Source: Pedobacter arcticus A12 (lineage in GTDB: Bacteria > Bacteroidota > Bacteroidia > Sphingobacteriales > Sphingobacteriaceae). From it: a DNA stretch of 64,000 bases. The number at the start of each line of letters is the position of its first letter. Position 1 is the first letter of the stretch. Both the position numbers and the translations under genes were made by a program. Below, piece after piece: positions 1-9,872 of this stretch. The notes beneath the pieces were generated by a model. It had not been told where the DNA came from. It worked only from the letters and a program-made list of their open reading frames with translations, and searched no databases. The stretch spans positions 1,148,504 to 1,212,503 of the forward strand of contig NZ_JH947125.1 of NCBI RefSeq assembly GCF_000302595.1, read 5' to 3'.

Positions 1-90
1 GCGATCATGAGCGTATTCTTCCTATTTGTAAGCGGTATGCTCATGATGGTTTCATTTTGTTTTTGGTTTGATGATCAAATATTCGAATAA
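1..90 (+). CDS. C-terminal tail of a membrane protein (partial)
   Basis: Reading from base 1 gives 29 codons and a TAA at 88-90. The peptide is strongly hydrophobic (FFLFVSGMLMMVSFCFWF) and ends in a short acidic tail, as for a last transmembrane helix. The start lies outside the window, so no family can be named. Another frame stays open to about base 71, but its peptide is less protein-like. The stretch 91-244 has no clear gene or perfect promoter box. Confidence 0.3.
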   Translation, partial: AIMSVFFLFVSGMLMMVSFCFWFDDQIFE

Positions 91-244
91 CTTAAACGCT
101 ACAAAAATCTATTATACCAACGGTTTAAATCTCAAGATAAACGTCCTTTATTATCGATAATTAAGGTTTACGGTGTTGGTAGATAAAAATTGGGCGTTGG
201 TCTAAAGTTTCTCGATTTTGTATTTCTTTATCTACTTTTATTTT

Positions 245-1270
245 ATGAGCAGGTTACAGAAGTTTATGCTTCATATTATGGTGTGGTTGTTTTTAATCAC
301 ACTTTTTACGTTTGTGGCAACCGCAGGTTTTGAAAGTACAAAAGGGGTTTACATTCTCTTTATCGGAATTTCGCTTTTAAACTTGGCTATTTTTTACCTC
401 AACCTGTATGTTTTAATTCCGCTTACGCTTGATAAAAGAAAGTTTTTTTTATGGATGCTGGGCTGTTTAGCTATTGTTATCGCTTTTTTAGCCATTAAAT
501 ACGGCTTCACTTTTTACCTTTATGAAATAAGTGGTTTAAAAATGATGGCTGGCCAAAAACAGATGGTATTTTCTGAACCAGAAAAACAGCTCATCAGTAC
601 TTTTGTAACCAATGGTTTTTTTGTTTTTTTAAGTACGGTTTATAAATTTACAGTCGATTGGTTTTTTAATGAGCGAGAAAAAACAGAGTTGGAGAAGCAA
701 AGACTAACGTCTGAATTAGCATTTTTAAAATCGCAGATTAACCCACACTTCTTATTTAATTCGCTCAATAACATCTATTCACTAGCGTATCAAAAGTCTG
801 ATGCAACGCCGAACGCAATTTTAAAGCTTTCGGAAATTATGCGCTATATGCTTTACGAGAGTAATGACAGTAGCGTAGCTCTAGAAAAAGAAATAACTTA
901 CTTAAACAGTTTTATTGAGCTCCAAAAATTACGATTTAAGGAAGAGGCTTATGTGGTTTTAGAAGTAGAAGGGCAAATTACCGATCAAAAAATTGTGCCT
1001 TTATTGTTGATTTCGTTTGTCGAAAATGCCTTTAAACACGGTATTGCCACTGATAAGGATAATCCAATACACATCAATATCTCCGTACTCGAAGAAAATC
1101 TACTCTTTACTGTTAAAAACAAAAAAAACTTACAAAACAAAGATCAAACCGGGGGAATTGGGATGGCAAACGTGGTTAGGCGGTTGGATTTAACTTATCC
1201 GGAAAAATATAAATTGGCTGTAGAAAATAGAGAACACGATTATTTTTCTGAATTATATCTAAATTTATAG
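245..1270 (+). CDS. LytS-type sensor histidine kinase
   Basis: A membrane sensor kinase of the LytS/YehU family, which autophosphorylates and passes the phosphate to a LytTR regulator. The N-terminal third holds about four hydrophobic segments. A linker follows, then the His_kinase box LKSQINPHFLFNSLNN with the phospho-acceptor His168, and an ATPase domain with an N box (SFVENAFKHG) and a glycine loop (GGIGMANVVRRL). I chose the ATG at 245; an in-frame TTG at 218 would add nine aromatic residues of no clear use. It ends one base before the regulator gene, so the two are co-transcribed. The signal sensed cannot be read from the sequence. Confidence 0.9.
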   Translation: MSRLQKFMLHIMVWLFLITLFTFVATAGFESTKGVYILFIGISLLNLAIFYLNLYVLIPLTLDKRKFFLWMLGCLAIVIAFLAIKYGFTFYLYEISGLKMMAGQKQMVFSEPEKQLISTFVTNGFFVFLSTVYKFTVDWFFNEREKTELEKQRLTSELAFLKSQINPHFLFNSLNNIYSLAYQKSDATPNAILKLSEIMRYMLYESNDSSVALEKEITYLNSFIELQKLRFKEEAYVVLEVEGQITDQKIVPLLLISFVENAFKHGIATDKDNPIHINISVLEENLLFTVKNKKNLQNKDQTGGIGMANVVRRLDLTYPEKYKLAVENREHDYFSELYLNL

Positions 1271-1271
1271 C

Positions 1272-2003
1272 ATGATCAAATGTTTGATAGTGGATGATGA
1301 GCCTTTGGCATTAGATATCATTGAAGATTATATTTCAAAAATTCCGTTTTTAACACTCCATAAGCGTTTGCATAATCCTATTGAGGCGCTCACTTTGGTA
1401 CAGGAAGAGAAAATAGATCTTGTTTTTTTAGATGTGCAGATGCCGGAACTAACAGGAATTCAGTTTCTAAAAATTGCCAATGATAAATGCAAGGTTATTT
1501 TAACCACTGCCTATCCAGAATATGCTTTAGATGGTTATGAACATAACGTGGTTGACTACCTACTAAAACCTATTGCGTTTGACCGATTTTACAAAGCTGC
1601 CCAAAAAGCACAAAGCATCCTCTGCAATTTACCCACACCGCCATCGCCGGTAATAGAAGCTAGCCCCGTAAGCAATACTTTTACCCATGATTTTATTTTT
1701 GTTAAAACCGAATATAAAATCCAAAAGATTTATTTAGATGACATCCTTTTTATTGAAGGCCTGAAAGATTATATCTCTATTTATACCAAAACCGAGCGAA
1801 TTATTACGTTACAAAGTATGAAAAAGATAGATGAAGCTTTGCCAAACCATTTGTTTGTAAGGGTCCATAAATCTTACATTGTTGCTTTAGGTAAAATAGA
1901 AAGTATTGAACGGAGCCGGATTACTATCGGTGATAAAATAATTCCTATCGGCGATACGCATAGAGAGTATTTTTTTAAAATGATTGAGGATAAAAACGTG
2001 TAG
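1272..2003 (+). CDS. LytTR family response regulator
   Basis: Partner of the preceding kinase. Residues 1-120 form a receiver domain with the acidic pocket D8-D9, phospho-acceptor Asp54 in FLDVQMPE, and a conserved KPI. A Pro/Ser-rich linker (about 121-136) leads to a LytTR DNA-binding domain (about 137-240) with the typical stretches YLDDILFIEGLKDYI and FVRVHKSYIV. At 243 residues it is full length for the family. Such pairs often regulate membrane or cell-envelope genes; the targets here are unknown. The gene begins one base after the kinase stop codon. Confidence 0.92.
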   Translation: MIKCLIVDDEPLALDIIEDYISKIPFLTLHKRLHNPIEALTLVQEEKIDLVFLDVQMPELTGIQFLKIANDKCKVILTTAYPEYALDGYEHNVVDYLLKPIAFDRFYKAAQKAQSILCNLPTPPSPVIEASPVSNTFTHDFIFVKTEYKIQKIYLDDILFIEGLKDYISIYTKTERIITLQSMKKIDEALPNHLFVRVHKSYIVALGKIESIERSRITIGDKIIPIGDTHREYFFKMIEDKNV

Positions 2004-2009
2004 AAGCTA

Positions 2010-2405
2010 TTATAAAAATTTTGCTTTTAACTCGGGCGTGGGCACCATACATTGTTCTTTTTTTCCGAACCATTGGTAGCGGTATTGCGCCACCCAATTA
2101 TAAAGACCGTTTCTTAAAAATGCGGGTAACACGTAGCCTATTTGAACCAGTTTCCAAAGCCCGTTTAAATGACCTGCAATTTTTAACACTGCATTGGATT
2201 TAGTAAATATTTTACCGTTTTCTAGGTAAACAATACTTTTTAGATCTTGTAAATGGGGGTATGTACTCAGCAAGTTTTTACCGATTTCAGACTGTAAAGA
2301 AGCAAACCGAAAAAAGTCTTTTTGATCAGCCACAATAATGCGCTGTACAAAGCCATCGCATAAATTGCAAACACCATCAAATAAAACGATACCGTGTTTC
2401 TCCAT
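2010..2405 (-). CDS. DCC family (DUF393) thiol-disulfide oxidoreductase-like protein
   Basis: A small protein of 131 residues with the family signature near the N-terminus, LFDGVCNLCDGFVQRII, placing a CxxC pair at Cys13 and Cys16. The family is annotated as thiol-disulfide oxidoreductase-like because of this motif, but its biochemical role is poorly known. I chose the ATG at 2405, which puts the motif ten residues in, as is usual; an upstream TTG at 2435 would add ten residues. It faces the LytTR gene tail to tail with a 6-base gap and may be co-transcribed with the DUF3078 gene upstream. Confidence 0.85.
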   Translation of the reverse strand: MEKHGIVLFDGVCNLCDGFVQRIIVADQKDFFRFASLQSEIGKNLLSTYPHLQDLKSIVYLENGKIFTKSNAVLKIAGHLNGLWKLVQIGYVLPAFLRNGLYNWVAQYRYQWFGKKEQCMVPTPELKAKFL

Positions 2406-2452
2406 AATCAAATGTAAATTAATTTTAAAGGCCAAACCCGATTTTGAGCCTG

Positions 2453-3457
2453 TTATCGGGGTACTTTAAACATAATTCCAAGCGCCAAATTCTGGCTATA
2501 CTGCACTTTCCCGCTAAAATCATCATCGTAAAGAGCAGTAGCGCCAACAGTAACATTTACCAACCTGTTCACTTTTGCTGTTAAAGTTACATCTAAACGT
2601 TGATCAATATTGTTGATGTTTTCGTAAGCCGCAAAAAGTAAATAACGGGCTTTTAAATTAAGATTTGTAGCAATATCCTTATCAAAATTTGCAACACCTT
2701 GAAAAGCCAACTCATTTTTAAAACGTTTACCAACCTCAACACCAAAGTTTTTCGGATTATTTTTGTAAAGCGTTGTATCTAACAAAAACGTTTGACGGGC
2801 AGTACCCGTACCTAATCGTAAACTAAAATACTTTTCGGGCTTGTATTCAAAACCGATAGACTCTGTTAGATAGCCAGGCGCCATAAATTTAGAAATGATT
2901 TTACGTGTTTCGTTACCATCAGCATCCTTTCCGTAAGTAAAACCACTATCAAACTGCGATTCAAAACTTACAGACCCAAAAAAGCTCCAATTTTTGGAGA
3001 TTTGCAAAGCAGCCTTGTTATCAAAAAACATACGATCATTCGTTTTCCGCTCTAGTTGACCCTCGTTTTTTAGTTTTCCATATTGTAATAAAACCTCCGA
3101 TGTAAAGTTTTTTCCATCCTTGTTGTATTCAGCTTTATAGTTAAGTAAGCTACCTAATGCTATAGAATTTACACCGCCACCGCTCCAGTTATCGCTAAAA
3201 GCAGCTTGGTTAAGGTTAACACCAAAGTTGAGTTTGGTTTTCCAATAATTAACTTTTATGTGAACAAAACTTTGGTGTAGACGTTGTTTATAAATAAAAA
3301 AAACTGGTTGGCGTACCGGAAAAAGATTTTTTTTAGCCTCGATTTCTTTAACGATGATTGGCTCAATTTTATCATTGCTCTGTGCTACCGCATTGGTGAT
3401 ATTAAATAAAAGTAAAGCAAGCACCAGTTTAGGACCGTAGTTTTTGAAGCAATTCAT
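2453..3457 (-). CDS. DUF3078 outer-membrane beta-barrel protein
   Basis: A 334-residue protein with a signal peptide ending near NAVAQ (residue 26). The body is made of alternating aromatic and polar beta strands, as in an outer-membrane barrel, with the DUF3078 hallmark around NLNQAAFSDNWSGGGVNS and a strand-like end (LALGIMFKVPR). DUF3078 proteins are common in Bacteroidota and have no firm biochemical role; transport or envelope structure is only a guess. The gap to the divergent peptidase gene (3458-3690) must hold promoters for both, but I see no perfect TAnnTTTG box there. Confidence 0.82.
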   Translation of the reverse strand: MNCFKNYGPKLVLALLLFNITNAVAQSNDKIEPIIVKEIEAKKNLFPVRQPVFFIYKQRLHQSFVHIKVNYWKTKLNFGVNLNQAAFSDNWSGGGVNSIALGSLLNYKAEYNKDGKNFTSEVLLQYGKLKNEGQLERKTNDRMFFDNKAALQISKNWSFFGSVSFESQFDSGFTYGKDADGNETRKIISKFMAPGYLTESIGFEYKPEKYFSLRLGTGTARQTFLLDTTLYKNNPKNFGVEVGKRFKNELAFQGVANFDKDIATNLNLKARYLLFAAYENINNIDQRLDVTLTAKVNRLVNVTVGATALYDDDFSGKVQYSQNLALGIMFKVPR

Positions 3458-3690
3458 TCCGCAAAAGTGACAATTTATACGGTTTTAAAAAAATCAAATG
3501 TGGTTTGTGATTTTTAGCGGATAAATAGCTTTGTTTTTTTTACCTAAAGAATCGTTGTAGAAGGCACCATCCCATAAAGCCCTAATCGTTAAAGTAATAA
3601 GTCTATTACGAAACGTGTTAAACTGGGGAAATACCATCCATGTTTTGTAAATTCATACCATTCTATGAAAAAATAAAAAACAAGTAAAGT

Positions 3691-5805
3691 ATGAACATCT
3701 ATAAAAAACCATTAGCTATTGTAATTGCAGGGATTGTTTTGGCAAGTTGCAATAACTCACAGAAAAACGAGAGTAACTCCGATAATCCGTTTTTTAAAGC
3801 AAGCAGTTTAGCGTACCAAGCACCAGATTTTGGTAAAATAAAAACTGGCGACTTTATGCCTGCTTTTGAAGAAGGGATGAAACAGCAGTTACAGGAGATT
3901 GACTCTATTGTTAACAATGCTCAAGCACCAAACTTTGAAAATACCTTTGTTCCGTTAGAAAAAAGCGGGCAGCTTTTGGCAAGGGTAAACAATGTTTTTG
4001 ATTTATTAACAGCGGCTAACACCGATCCGGAACTACAGAAAATAGAAGAAGATATTTCTCCGAAACTAGCTGCACACCACGATGCTATTTATTTAAACCA
4101 AAAACTTTTTAACCGTATTTCTGCGGTATATGAAAGTGTAGAGAACGGTAAGCTTGATGCCGAATCTAAAAAGCTGGTTGATGTTTATTATGAGAATTTT
4201 ATTTTAGCAGGCGCTAAATTATCTGATAAAGATAAGGTAGAGATGAAAAAGCTAAACGAGGAAAAAGCGAGTTTAGGCACAAAATTTACCAATCTATTAC
4301 TGGCAGCTACAAAAGTTGCAACTTTAAAAGTTGACTCGGCAACAGCGTTAAACGGTCTTTCTGAAGCAGAATTGAAAGCTGCTGAGGATTCGAAAACGGG
4401 CAGTAAATATGCAATTGTGTTACAAAACACCACACAACAGCCCTACTTAAGCCAGTTAACAAATCGCGATACACGTAAAAGCTTGTTTGACGCCAGCTAT
4501 AACCGCACAGAAAGAGGAGATGCCAACGATACCCGAAGTACACTTATTCGGTTAGCAGAAATTAGGGCTCAACAAGCTAAGCTTTTAGGCTTTAAAAATT
4601 ACGCCGCTTGGAACTTGAAGAACCAGATGGCGCAAACGCCTGAAGCTGTTGACAGTTTTTTAAAAGGGATTGTACCTGCTGCAACCGCTAAGGCAAAAGC
4701 CGAGGGTGCAGAAATTCAAAGTTTAATTGACCAACAAAAAGGTGGGTTTAAGCTAGAAGCTTGGGACTGGAACTTTTATGCAGAACAAGTTAGAAAAGCA
4801 AAATATGATTTAAATGATAATGAGATTAAGCCTTATTTTGAGTTAAATAAAGTATTGCAGAACGGTGTTTTTTATGCTGCTACGCAACTTTACGGCATTA
4901 CATTTAAGGAGCGTAGAGATCTTCCTGTTTACCAAAAAGATGTGAAAGTGTATGAGGTTTTTGAGAAAAATGGTACGCCTATCGGTTTGTTTTACGCAGA
5001 TTATTTTAAACGTGATAATAAATCGGGTGGTGCTTGGATGTCTAACCTTGTTGGGCAATCCACATTGTTAGGTACAAACCCGATTATTTATAATGTTTGC
5101 AACTTTACCAAACCTGCCGCTGGCGAACCTGCCTTAGTTAGCTTTGATGATGTAACTACCATGTTCCACGAGTTTGGCCATGCCTTACATGGTTTTTTTG
5201 CAAGTCAGAAATACCCTACACTTTCGGGTACTGATGTTGCCCGTGATTTTGTGGAATTCCCTTCTCAGTTTAACGAGCATTGGGCTATGGAACCTACTGT
5301 TTTTAAAAATTATGCAGTACACTATAAAACTGGCGAGCCAATGCCGGCTACACTGGTAGAAAAAATTAAAAAATCGGCTACATTTAATCAAGGTTATATG
5401 CTTACCGAATTGTTGGCTGCCGCTTCTTTAGATATGCAGTGGCACAGCATCAGCAGTGATATAAAAATTACCGACGCCAATAAATTTGAAAACGATGCAT
5501 TGCAAAGAACTGGTTTATTGCTAAGTGAAGTGCCTCCACGTTACCGTTCAAGTTATTTTAAGCACATTTGGGGAGGTGGTTACGCAGCCGGTTATTATGC
5601 TTATTTGTGGACAGAAATGTTAGATCACGATGCTTACTCTTGGTTTGAAGAGAATGGTGGCATGAGCGCCAAAAACGGTCAACGGTTTAGAGACATGATT
5701 TTATCAAGAGGTAATACCTTAGATTACAACAAAATGTTTTTGGACTTTAGAGGGCATAAGCCAGATATCAGACCGATGTTAAGAAACAGGGGATTAATCA
5801 AATAA
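3691..5805 (+). CDS. dcp: M3 family metallopeptidase, Dcp-type peptidyl-dipeptidase lipoprotein
   Basis: A zinc peptidase of family M3 that removes dipeptides from the C-terminus of short peptides. The active site is clear: HEFGH at residues 493-497 and the third zinc ligand Glu522 in the segment SGTDVARDFVEFPSQF. At 704 residues it is the usual Dcp length. The N-terminus carries a lipoprotein signal with lipobox LASC, so the protein is probably anchored in the periplasm rather than cytosolic as in E. coli, a common arrangement in Bacteroidota. It is followed by a hairpin terminator and then the dacB-like gene. Confidence 0.92.
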   Translation: MNIYKKPLAIVIAGIVLASCNNSQKNESNSDNPFFKASSLAYQAPDFGKIKTGDFMPAFEEGMKQQLQEIDSIVNNAQAPNFENTFVPLEKSGQLLARVNNVFDLLTAANTDPELQKIEEDISPKLAAHHDAIYLNQKLFNRISAVYESVENGKLDAESKKLVDVYYENFILAGAKLSDKDKVEMKKLNEEKASLGTKFTNLLLAATKVATLKVDSATALNGLSEAELKAAEDSKTGSKYAIVLQNTTQQPYLSQLTNRDTRKSLFDASYNRTERGDANDTRSTLIRLAEIRAQQAKLLGFKNYAAWNLKNQMAQTPEAVDSFLKGIVPAATAKAKAEGAEIQSLIDQQKGGFKLEAWDWNFYAEQVRKAKYDLNDNEIKPYFELNKVLQNGVFYAATQLYGITFKERRDLPVYQKDVKVYEVFEKNGTPIGLFYADYFKRDNKSGGAWMSNLVGQSTLLGTNPIIYNVCNFTKPAAGEPALVSFDDVTTMFHEFGHALHGFFASQKYPTLSGTDVARDFVEFPSQFNEHWAMEPTVFKNYAVHYKTGEPMPATLVEKIKKSATFNQGYMLTELLAAASLDMQWHSISSDIKITDANKFENDALQRTGLLLSEVPPRYRSSYFKHIWGGGYAAGYYAYLWTEMLDHDAYSWFEENGGMSAKNGQRFRDMILSRGNTLDYNKMFLDFRGHKPDIRPMLRNRGLIK

Positions 5806-5811
5806 CCGAAA

Positions 5812-5838
5812 GGGGCGAAGAAATTTGCCCCATTTTTG
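5812..5838 (+). terminator. Rho-independent terminator after dcp
   Basis: GGGGC (5812-5816) pairs with GCCCC (5827-5831) across a 10-base loop and is followed by ATTTTTG. It begins 7 bases after the peptidase stop codon. The stem is short but GC-only. Confidence 0.6.
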
Positions 5839-5880
5839 TTTACAGAAGGCGGTAAAATTTTAATTTACTATTTTGCCAGT

Positions 5881-7263
5881 ATGAAAAAGTTAGCATTGCT
5901 ATTACTAATTAGTTCTTCTGTACTTAACATCGTTACGGCGCAAAATTTGGCTTCAAAGCTCGAAGTTGCGTACGCCAGATTTTCAGCAAACCAACAGCTA
6001 AAATATGCCACTGTTTCTTTCTCTGTAATCGATAATAAATCGGGGAAAGTACTTTTTAGCAAAAACGGAAATACGGGACTTGCGCCTGCATCAACATTAA
6101 AAGTAATTACCGCGGCCACCGCATTAGATTTACTTGGGGAAGATTTCACCTTTAAAACCAATGTTTTTTACCGTGGAGAAATTAGAAACGGCACACTAAA
6201 CGGCGATTTAATTATAAAAGGCAGCGGCGACCCAACTTTAGGGAGCGATCGTTGGGATAAAACTAAAAAAAGCCAGATCCTCAATAAAATTCTGTTCAAC
6301 CTACAACAAAAAGGAATTAACAGAATAACTGGCTACGTTATTGGCGATGCTTCTGCTTGGGATACACAAACATTACCTATTGGCTGGATTTGGCAGGATA
6401 TGGGGAACTATTACGGTGCTGGAACGTCTGCGCTGTGCTGGGGCGAAAACTATTTTGAATTGGGGTTTTCACCAGGAAAAACTGCTGGTGCTCCAGTTAA
6501 AACGAACACAAAAAATTATCCATTCTTAGAAATCACCAATGAATTAACGACTGGAGCCAGTGGTTCTGGAGACCAGGTTTACGCTTACTCGGCACCATAT
6601 AGCAGTGATGTGTTTTTACGCGGAACCTATGGGATAGATTTAAAAAAGCAGATTGGTGTAGCTTTGCCTAATCCTCCATTGGCAATGGCTTTTGATGTTG
6701 CCCAGTTCTTGCAGACTAACGGTTATGGTTCTGAAGAGTTTAAAGCGCAGATTTTGCCTGCTGACGCTAAGGACCATCAATTGCTTTTTAGCATTAGTTC
6801 GCCACCATTGAGCGAAATTATTTATTGGTTTAACCAGAAAAGCATCAATTTGTATGGAGAGCAGTTGGTAAGGGTAATTGGTGAAAAATCAGGGAAAAAT
6901 CCGTCGACGATAGAAGGGATTAAAGTAATAAACGATTATTGGGAGAAGAAAGGCATTGATCCAGACGCTTTACGCATATTGGATGGCAGTGGCTTGTCCC
7001 CTTCAGATCGGGTTACCACTTTAGCAATGGCAAAAGTATTATCATTTAGCCGAAGCAAACCTTGGTTTAATAGCTATTTAAAAAGTATTCCGCTTTACAA
7101 CAACCAGAAAATGAAAAGTGGTACCATTGCCAATGTATTGGCTTATAGCGGTTTTTCGGGAAATGGAAATGAAATTAGCTTTTCGCTGATGGTCAACAAC
7201 TATAGCGAAAGTACCGGCCAGATGAGACAAAAAATGTATGAGTTTTTAAACGCTTTAAAATAG
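5881..7263 (+). CDS. dacB: D-alanyl-D-alanine carboxypeptidase/endopeptidase (PBP4, family S13)
   Basis: A periplasmic penicillin-binding protein that trims peptidoglycan cross-links and terminal D-Ala. The three active-site motifs are visible: STLK (Ser71, Lys74), SIN (321-323) and KSG (412-414). A signal peptide ends near VTAQ (residue 20), and the 460-residue length fits the S13 family with its inserted domain. I chose the ATG at 5881 because the signal peptide begins exactly there; an upstream in-frame start at 5836 would place 15 residues before it. It converges on the kinase gene with two bases between the stop codons. Confidence 0.93.
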   Translation: MKKLALLLLISSSVLNIVTAQNLASKLEVAYARFSANQQLKYATVSFSVIDNKSGKVLFSKNGNTGLAPASTLKVITAATALDLLGEDFTFKTNVFYRGEIRNGTLNGDLIIKGSGDPTLGSDRWDKTKKSQILNKILFNLQQKGINRITGYVIGDASAWDTQTLPIGWIWQDMGNYYGAGTSALCWGENYFELGFSPGKTAGAPVKTNTKNYPFLEITNELTTGASGSGDQVYAYSAPYSSDVFLRGTYGIDLKKQIGVALPNPPLAMAFDVAQFLQTNGYGSEEFKAQILPADAKDHQLLFSISSPPLSEIIYWFNQKSINLYGEQLVRVIGEKSGKNPSTIEGIKVINDYWEKKGIDPDALRILDGSGLSPSDRVTTLAMAKVLSFSRSKPWFNSYLKSIPLYNNQKMKSGTIANVLAYSGFSGNGNEISFSLMVNNYSESTGQMRQKMYEFLNALK

Positions 7264-7265
7264 GG

Positions 7266-8306
7266 TTATAAAATAATTTTAAAGCTTGCGCCTTTACCAT
7301 CACCCTCACTAAAACCTGTTAGTTTTCCACCAATTTGCTCAATAATTTTTTTGCTAAGATGTAAGCCCAAGCCTATAGAAGGTTCATTTTTAGTGCCTTT
7401 ACGGCCTGTGTTTCTTGCATCTTTAAAAAGGTTTTTTTGATAGTTTTCTGAGAAACCCAAACCTTCATCGGCTACCTCAATCTCCATTTTTCCATTGATG
7501 TTTCTAGTGTAAATACTAATTTTTCCATCAGTGTAGGAGAATTTAATAGCATTGGATAACAGATTCTGGAACACCAAGGAAAGGTTACTCCGATTTTTAT
7601 TGATAAGCAATTCTTCTTCAGCTAAATTTAAGGAAATCGATAAGCTTTTTGTTTCTAAGCTATCTATAACGGTTTGTAGCTCCTCATTAATAAAACCATT
7701 TAAATTATAGGGAACATCGGGCAAAGCAATAATTTGTGTACCCGTTTCCATCATTTGTGTTAATAAATCGGTTAAGTTTTGTAACTGCAATCTGGTTACC
7801 GATTCAATTTTATCGACATACTCGTTCAAATTAAGGTCGTCGACCTTAATAAGTTCGCAAAGGCTAATAATTTGGCTCAAGGGTGTTCTTAAGTTATGAG
7901 AAACTAAGGTTGTAATCTCCTGCTTCTCGTTCGCCAGCTTATCTAAATGTTTAATCGTATCCTGTATCAAAACCATTAATTTGCCGGCTTCGTCTTCATA
8001 GTGGGTAGGCAAATCTGGTATAGTTCCGTTACTGATGTAATCTTTTAAGGCCTTATCACTCATCAATAATGGCGCTAAAAGCTTCTTTAAAACAAACAGA
8101 GTAACACCGGTTGATAAAAGCGTAAATATCAGGGTAACGATAATAATTGCCGTACCCGAAAAAAGACTCTGAGAACTATTTAGTGCATAAACAGCAAGGC
8201 CAATTAGGGGAATATGGATTCCGATGAAAGCAACAAATAAAAATTTTAAGCTATAATTGTACTTAATAATTGGAACTCGTGATAACCTACTATAAACTGT
8301 ATCCAT
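7266..8306 (-). CDS. Membrane sensor histidine kinase (orphan)
   Basis: A 346-residue kinase with two N-terminal hydrophobic segments (FLFVAFIGIHIPLIGLAVY and an Ile/Leu-rich second helix), a HAMP-like linker, the phospho-acceptor box LVSHNLRTPLSQII, an N box NLLSNAIKF, DEGLGF and the G2 loop GLGLHLSKKI. The periplasmic part between the two helices is very short, so it may sense the membrane or a cytoplasmic cue. I chose the ATG at 8306: a longer frame to 8423 would overlap the divergent desaturase gene and adds no domain. No response regulator is adjacent. The 49-base divergent spacer is shared with the carotenoid gene. Confidence 0.87.
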   Translation of the reverse strand: MDTVYSRLSRVPIIKYNYSLKFLFVAFIGIHIPLIGLAVYALNSSQSLFSGTAIIIVTLIFTLLSTGVTLFVLKKLLAPLLMSDKALKDYISNGTIPDLPTHYEDEAGKLMVLIQDTIKHLDKLANEKQEITTLVSHNLRTPLSQIISLCELIKVDDLNLNEYVDKIESVTRLQLQNLTDLLTQMMETGTQIIALPDVPYNLNGFINEELQTVIDSLETKSLSISLNLAEEELLINKNRSNLSLVFQNLLSNAIKFSYTDGKISIYTRNINGKMEIEVADEGLGFSENYQKNLFKDARNTGRKGTKNEPSIGLGLHLSKKIIEQIGGKLTGFSEGDGKGASFKIIL

Positions 8307-8355
8307 TAGCCTTATTACGATTGCTTTCCAATAATGTTTTAACGAATTTAATTTA

Positions 8356-9834
8356 ATGGCAAAAACTATAGTTGTAGGAGCTGGCTTAGCCGGGATTGCC
8401 AGTGCAATTAGGTTTGCATGCAAGGGTTTTGCCGTAGAAGTGTTTGAAAGTAATGCATATCCCGGCGGAAAACTCTCGGAATTTGAGCAAGGAACTTATC
8501 GTTTTGATGCCGGACCCAGTCTTTTTACGATGCCCCAATATGTAAATGAGCTTTTTACTTTAGCCGGAAAAAAAGCAAGCGACTATTTCGAATACCAAAA
8601 ACTAGACGAGATTTGTAATTACTTTTGGGATGACGGAACGCGATTGACCGCTTTCGCTGATGTGAAAAAATTTAGTGAAGAGGTTGAGAAAAATACCAAC
8701 GCTACTGCAAAAGAACTCCAAATCTATTTGGATAAAAGTGCCACCATCTATGATATCACACATCAGGTTTTTCTGGAGAAATCTTTGCATTTATTGTCGA
8801 CTTACACCAACACAAATACCGCTAAATCTTTTTTGAGATTCGGACAGATTGATGCCTTCCGTACAATGGCAAAGGCTAACCAATCTTTTTTTAGCGATAC
8901 AAAAATGGAGCAGTACGCGAACCGCTTTGCTACTTATAACGGATCAAACCCTTACCAAGCACCTGCAACCCTAAATATTATTCCACATTTAGAACAGAAT
9001 TTGGGCGCTTATTTTCCTAAAGGCGGTATGTACAGCATCACCAAAAGCTTGGTAAAGTTAGCGCAAGATTTGGGTGTGAAATTTCGTTACAACAAGCGAG
9101 TGGATGAAATTGTGGTTACTGGTGGAAAAGTGAGAGGGATCAACGTGGGGCAACAGTTTTACGAAAGTGACCTGGTGGTTTCTAATATGGATGTTTATTT
9201 CACTTATAAGCATCTTTTAAAAGACCAAAAGCAACCTCAGAAAATATTGAAGCAGGAACGCTCAAGCTCTGCGCTCATATTTTATTGGGGTGTTAAAAAG
9301 CAGTTTAAAGAACTTGGTTTACACAATATCTTTTTTAGTAGAGATTACCGGGCAGAGTTTAATGCCATGTTTAAGTCGCAAAGTATCCACTACGACCCTA
9401 CAGTTTATGTGAATATTAGCTCCAAAATGCAACCCAATGATGCGCCTGCTGGTTGCGAGAACTGGTTTACCATGATTAACGTACCGAATAATACTGGGCA
9501 AAATTGGGACAGCTTAATTGGGGAGGCTCGTAAAAACATCATCAATAAACTCAATAAAAACTTAAGAGTTGATCTTGAAAAGCTGATTGAAAACGAAAGT
9601 ATTTTGGATCCAAGGACAATAGAAAGTAGAACATCATCTTTCCGTGGTTCACTTTATGGCACCAGCTCAAACAATCAATTTGCCGCATTTTTGCGTCATG
9701 CAAACTTTAGTAAAAGCATAGAAAACCTGTATTTCGTTGGCGGAAGCGTACACCCAGGTGGCGGAATTCCGTTGGCTTTATTATCTGCAAAAATTGTGGC
9801 TGACATGGTTAAATCCTCATCCCTTTCACTTTAA
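8356..9834 (+). CDS. crtD: CrtI-family carotenoid desaturase, probably CrtD (1-hydroxycarotenoid 3,4-desaturase)
   Basis: A 492-residue FAD-dependent desaturase/isomerase. The dinucleotide fold starts at residue 4 (IVVGAGLAGIASA) and ends in an acidic residue (VEVFE); the C-terminal family motif GGSVHPGGGIPLALLSAK is intact. Phytoene desaturase (CrtI) and CrtD belong to the same family and are hard to separate by eye. I favour CrtD because crtB, the usual partner of crtI, is absent while cruF, which makes the 1'-hydroxy substrate of CrtD, lies three genes downstream. It begins the cluster and is divergent from a kinase gene. Confidence 0.75.
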   Translation: MAKTIVVGAGLAGIASAIRFACKGFAVEVFESNAYPGGKLSEFEQGTYRFDAGPSLFTMPQYVNELFTLAGKKASDYFEYQKLDEICNYFWDDGTRLTAFADVKKFSEEVEKNTNATAKELQIYLDKSATIYDITHQVFLEKSLHLLSTYTNTNTAKSFLRFGQIDAFRTMAKANQSFFSDTKMEQYANRFATYNGSNPYQAPATLNIIPHLEQNLGAYFPKGGMYSITKSLVKLAQDLGVKFRYNKRVDEIVVTGGKVRGINVGQQFYESDLVVSNMDVYFTYKHLLKDQKQPQKILKQERSSSALIFYWGVKKQFKELGLHNIFFSRDYRAEFNAMFKSQSIHYDPTVYVNISSKMQPNDAPAGCENWFTMINVPNNTGQNWDSLIGEARKNIINKLNKNLRVDLEKLIENESILDPRTIESRTSSFRGSLYGTSSNNQFAAFLRHANFSKSIENLYFVGGSVHPGGGIPLALLSAKIVADMVKSSSLSL

Positions 9835-9849
9835 CTAAAACCAAATGAT

Positions 9850-9857
9850 TAGATTTG
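9850..9857 (+). promoter_or_regulatory. Candidate -7 promoter element upstream of the acyltransferase
   Basis: TAGATTTG matches the Bacteroidota -7 consensus TAnnTTTG exactly and lies 15 bases before the chosen ATG at 9873. No TTG-type -33 box is seen at the right distance, so this may be a weak internal promoter. Confidence 0.35.
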
Positions 9858-9872
9858 TGTTTTGTATCAACG